64,000 bases of DNA. Origin: Bacteroidales bacterium (GTDB lineage Bacteria; Bacteroidota; Bacteroidia; Bacteroidales; UBA932). The stretch is from assembly GCA_017627955.1 (NCBI GenBank), contig JAGAFU010000041.1, positions 124,001 to 188,000 on the forward strand, read 5' to 3'. A program made the translations under genes and the position numbers. The stretch's first letter is position 1. Every line of letters begins with the position of its first letter. Positions 61,249 to 64,000 of the stretch are shown here, in pieces. Under the pieces are notes generated by a model, which did no database searches, was not told the DNA's origin, and worked only from the letters and a program-made list of their open reading frames with translations.

Positions 61249-62187
61249 ATGAATAAGAAACAATCTGTCAGCAGGGGTTTCGTTACCATGGCGACCGGGA
61301 AAAGGATGTATTATATTCTTGCCCGGAACCTCTTGATATCGTATCGTTTACATAATCAGCGGTCGCTTCCTTTCGCAATCATTTGTGACAGGAAGAATAA
61401 ACATACGGAGGATTTTGACGATGTGGTAATCATGGATTCCCCAATGTTCTCGTTCAACGATAAGTTGCGTTTGGCGGATCTGACTCCGTACGATGAAACC
61501 ATTTTCATTGATGCGGACTGCCTTATTCTGAAAAGCCTTGACGGGTTGTGGGACATTGTCGATAAAAGCCCTGATTTTGGAATATATGGGGCTGTTTACG
61601 ATGCTGAATCAGAAAAAGGACAAATCGAATTGAAGCGCTCAGGTAGTTTGCGGGAAAAGATGCGTTTCTTTTGCACTTGTCAAGGAGGGATGCGTTTTGT
61701 CAGAAAATCCCCCAAATTGACTGGGTTTACCGATCTGTGTTTGTATATTTATGATCACTATGATGAGTTCCAGATGCCTGGCCATCCAAAACCAAGTGAT
61801 GATATGATATTCCCGCTGGCCTGCTCGGTTTTTAATTTTCCCCCATCTGAGGACTGGTCTAATATTTTTTGCTGGTTCCCTGAATCAGAAATCATTGATT
61901 TAGACGTTGTAAAAGGGAAAACAAAATACATTTGGAAAGTGATTAACCGGGAGCAAGGTCCGGACTGCTATTTCATCCATTTTAGCTCGATAGTCACAAA
62001 AGAATGGCTCTATAAACGAGAGTCCTATCGCCTGCTTTGCCATGTCAAAGGGAAAAGGCCGTCTGGTGTAATCTTGGGGATCATGTTCGCTTATTGTCGT
62101 ATGGTAAGGCTGTATCACATCGCCTTGTATAGGACAAAAATGGTCGTTCTCAAATGTTTGTCCATATTAGGCTTTAAAAAATATTAA
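61249..62187 (+). CDS. GT8-like glycosyltransferase
   Basis: A 312-residue paralogue of the 44593, 50005 and 55595 products: SRGFVTMATGKRMYYILARNLLISY, TPYDETIFIDADCLIL (D88-A89-D90), CQGGMRFVRK and FIHFSSIVTKEWLYKRESYRLL. The C-terminus has a hydrophobic-basic segment. The gene starts soon after the SGNH relic and ends 1 base before the PL9-GT4 fusion begins. Substrate unknown. Confidence 0.82.
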   Translation: MNKKQSVSRGFVTMATGKRMYYILARNLLISYRLHNQRSLPFAIICDRKNKHTEDFDDVVIMDSPMFSFNDKLRLADLTPYDETIFIDADCLILKSLDGLWDIVDKSPDFGIYGAVYDAESEKGQIELKRSGSLREKMRFFCTCQGGMRFVRKSPKLTGFTDLCLYIYDHYDEFQMPGHPKPSDDMIFPLACSVFNFPPSEDWSNIFCWFPESEIIDLDVVKGKTKYIWKVINREQGPDCYFIHFSSIVTKEWLYKRESYRLLCHVKGKRPSGVILGIMFAYCRMVRLYHIALYRTKMVVLKCLSILGFKKY

Positions 62188-62188
62188 G

Positions 62189-64000
62189 GTGGGAGAAATC
62201 GTTCTGAATCAATCTTTTGAAGCATGGCAGGAGTGTGTGTTAGGCTATCCTCTTGCTAACAAGCTCGCCGACTCTCAGGACAGCTTCCGTTTCTACTATA
62301 GGAAGATCGATCCTCGAAAGGAGAATTTTTCCTTGGAAGCGACACTTGAAGTAGAGGATGCTTCAGGAGCTGATTACCAGACCGGTTTCGGCATAATGGC
62401 CGTGGACACCATAGCTAGCCCTTCTCCTGCCAGTTACCATCGCAATCATGCCTTGGTAGGGCGTTTCCGTACTCAGGAGGGGAAGAACCATGGTTGCGGT
62501 CTGAGGATCGTAAGCGGATATTCCGATCCTGAAGCCAAGTCTCAAGGCGAACGGAGGATCTTGGATCCTTCAAGATTGTTTCAGACTCAATCGTCTTCTG
62601 ATGAGATATTGGAGGGCGAGCGCTGGCACTTCATTCTTGCCAAGACTGACGAGGGATTGGAGGCTTCAATGGTTACTGGTGAAGGAACAGAGACAGTACG
62701 TATCCGTGGATGCGACTTCCTGCTACGACAGGATCGTGATTTTATATATGTCGGTTTTGCTGTCGCGGGAGATATTAAACTTAGGGTTTCTGACATTCGA
62801 TTTGTCTTAACACCAGGAAGAAATAGCCATACTCCGAAGGCGGCAATAAAACAACACGTGCCGGATTACCCTTTCGATAGGTCGTTATTCAAGGTCACTG
62901 ACGGCGTGAAGCGGAAGGTGGGGAATACAAGGTTGCTTGTCTCTCCGGGGGGAGAATCCCTCGATTTGTCAGGGGCTTTGGCTATCGCTGCCCCCGGATG
63001 TGAGATTCTTCTGGCCGATGGAGTATATTCATCAGGACCATACTTCATCCCTGAAAAGGCTTCCGGGAAACGTCATAACCCGATAACAATCAGGGCTTTG
63101 AATCCGGGGAAGGCGATTATTGACGGTTCTGGTTCCAGGAATAAGATTCCCGCCATGACTCTTCGTGGACACTATTGGATTGTGGATGGCTTATTGTTCA
63201 ACAACTCACCATCGTGCGGTCTTTTCGTCTGTGGTTCGGACAACGTTGTCAAGAATTGTGAGGCGTCAGGTAATGGCGACTCCGGTTTCCTGGTTTGTTC
63301 ATTTCCCGGAGCCGGAAAAAGGGAGTGGCCATCGCGGAACCGGTTTGAGTCCTGCCTTTCACATGACAACTGTGACAAAGTCAAGAGAAATGCGGACGGA
63401 TTCGGTTGTAAACTGTCGGTCGGAAAGGGGAACGTGTTTTATTCGTGTCGGGCTGTCCATAATATCGATGATGGTTTTGATCTTTACACGAAGAGTATTC
63501 TCGGCCCGATTTCTCCTGTTACATTAATCAAATGTGAATCAGCGTTCAATGGCTGGTTGACCGAAGTTAGCCGACCGGTTGAACCTAAAAGGAGCGGCTC
63601 TGGGTTCAAACTTGGAGGAGAGAGCATGCAGGTCCGGCACGTCTTGAAAGAATGCTATGCGCATGATAATGCCAAAGCCGGCTTCGACGCGAACTCCAAT
63701 CATGCCGCGTTCCTGCAGGATTGCGAGTCAGGTGGAAACAACATAGAGCGACTAAAAAGCAGAAAAATCTTCATGTTGATTCCCCGAATGTTCGGAGGCG
63801 GGGCGGAAAGGGTCGCGGTGAGATTGGCTAATGAGTTGTCAGCCAATAATGATGTGTCGCTATTGCTCTTTGATAAGCAATCCGGTTATCCATTGTCAGA
63901 GCGTGTGCGGATCGTGGATATGGGGCTGTCCAATGTACGGCTGCCCGGCTTATTGAAGTTTCTTACCTCATGGTATGTCATGCTGATCGGGATCCGTTTT
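62189..64000 (+). CDS. PL9-like pectate-lyase beta-helix fused to a GT4 glycosyltransferase (3' end outside the window)
   Basis: An open frame of 604 codons continuing past the window. Residues 1-about 210 look like a concanavalin/LamG-type beta-sandwich (FSLEATLEVED, ALVGRF). Residues about 245-515 are a PL9-type right-handed beta-helix: DGFGCKL (Asp403), DDGFD (Asp427, 428, 431) and SGFKLGG (Lys474) fit the calcium aspartates and catalytic lysine of PL9 enzymes such as Pel9A. From residue 525, KIFMLIPRMFGGGAERVAVRLANEL begins a GT4 acceptor domain like those at 18292 and 30605. There is no stop between them and no signal peptide. The start is GTG; an in-frame TAG at 62168 excludes longer forms. 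Confidence 0.82.
   Translation, partial: MGEIVLNQSFEAWQECVLGYPLANKLADSQDSFRFYYRKIDPRKENFSLEATLEVEDASGADYQTGFGIMAVDTIASPSPASYHRNHALVGRFRTQEGKNHGCGLRIVSGYSDPEAKSQGERRILDPSRLFQTQSSSDEILEGERWHFILAKTDEGLEASMVTGEGTETVRIRGCDFLLRQDRDFIYVGFAVAGDIKLRVSDIRFVLTPGRNSHTPKAAIKQHVPDYPFDRSLFKVTDGVKRKVGNTRLLVSPGGESLDLSGALAIAAPGCEILLADGVYSSGPYFIPEKASGKRHNPITIRALNPGKAIIDGSGSRNKIPAMTLRGHYWIVDGLLFNNSPSCGLFVCGSDNVVKNCEASGNGDSGFLVCSFPGAGKREWPSRNRFESCLSHDNCDKVKRNADGFGCKLSVGKGNVFYSCRAVHNIDDGFDLYTKSILGPISPVTLIKCESAFNGWLTEVSRPVEPKRSGSGFKLGGESMQVRHVLKECYAHDNAKAGFDANSNHAAFLQDCESGGNNIERLKSRKIFMLIPRMFGGGAERVAVRLANELSANNDVSLLLFDKQSGYPLSERVRIVDMGLSNVRLPGLLKFLTSWYVMLIGIRF

Overview
The window looks like a chromosomal segment of a member of the order Bacteroidales (phylum Bacteroidota). 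The evidence is the two fimbrillin-type lipoproteins, two promoters of the Bacteroidales form (TTTG, 19-20 bases, TAnnTTTG or TAnnTTCG), the scarcity of Shine-Dalgarno sites, and the protein families present. I cannot name a genus. Every gene I can support is on the + strand. I saw no rRNA, tRNA, CRISPR array, insertion sequence or integrase.

Almost all of it is one very large surface-glycan biosynthesis island, with about 35 glycosyltransferase (GT) genes or domains. Positions 1-8815 hold the end of an IspD/TarI-like cytidylyltransferase, an SDR dehydratase/epimerase, a LicD phosphotransferase, GT2, GT14 and GT4 enzymes, an acyltransferase relic (4063-4337) and an unrelated AAA/DUF4143 ATPase. 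Positions 8816-22348 hold a GT32, an EpsG-like polymerase, a GT8-PL11 fusion protein, a frameshifted GT-B-like gene, a DUF616 GT, further GT2/GT4 enzymes and a CheR-type methyltransferase. Positions 22365-24839 are a self-contained unit with its own promoter and terminator: a 62-residue peptide and two fimbrillin-like lipoproteins. Positions 24863-33276 repeat the PL11 / GT-B-like / GT4 theme and add an SGNH protein and a GT-C membrane protein. Positions 33338-36769 form an envelope unit (DUF5683-like protein, GNAT, OmpA-like outer-membrane protein) with its own promoter and strongly biased codon use.

Positions 36783-64000 carry an unusual mixture: a ParB/Srx-fold-like protein, an NTP_transf_5-type nucleotidyltransferase, four HprK-like kinase homologues, two PqqD-domain proteins with a near-identical C-terminal tail, and repeated GT2 plus GT8-like pairs. 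There is also an MBOAT/SGNH O-acylation pair, two SGNH-like relics and a GtrII-type GT-C. The window ends inside a protein that joins a PL9-like pectate-lyase beta-helix to a GT4 domain.

Two themes stand out. First, polysaccharide-lyase modules (PL11 twice, PL9-like once) sit in a biosynthetic locus, lack signal peptides, and in two cases are fused in frame to a glycosyltransferase. The PL9-like module keeps the calcium aspartates and the catalytic lysine of its family. Second, the HprK-like / PqqD / nucleotidyltransferase set resembles the tailoring genes of phosphorylated and glycosylated lasso peptides. Here there is no precursor gene, no cyclase and no radical SAM gene, so the conserved PqqD tail is the only obvious peptide substrate. 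Cassette duplication followed by decay (a frameshift and three gene relics) suggests a fast-evolving locus. All functional links are inferred from sequence and context.
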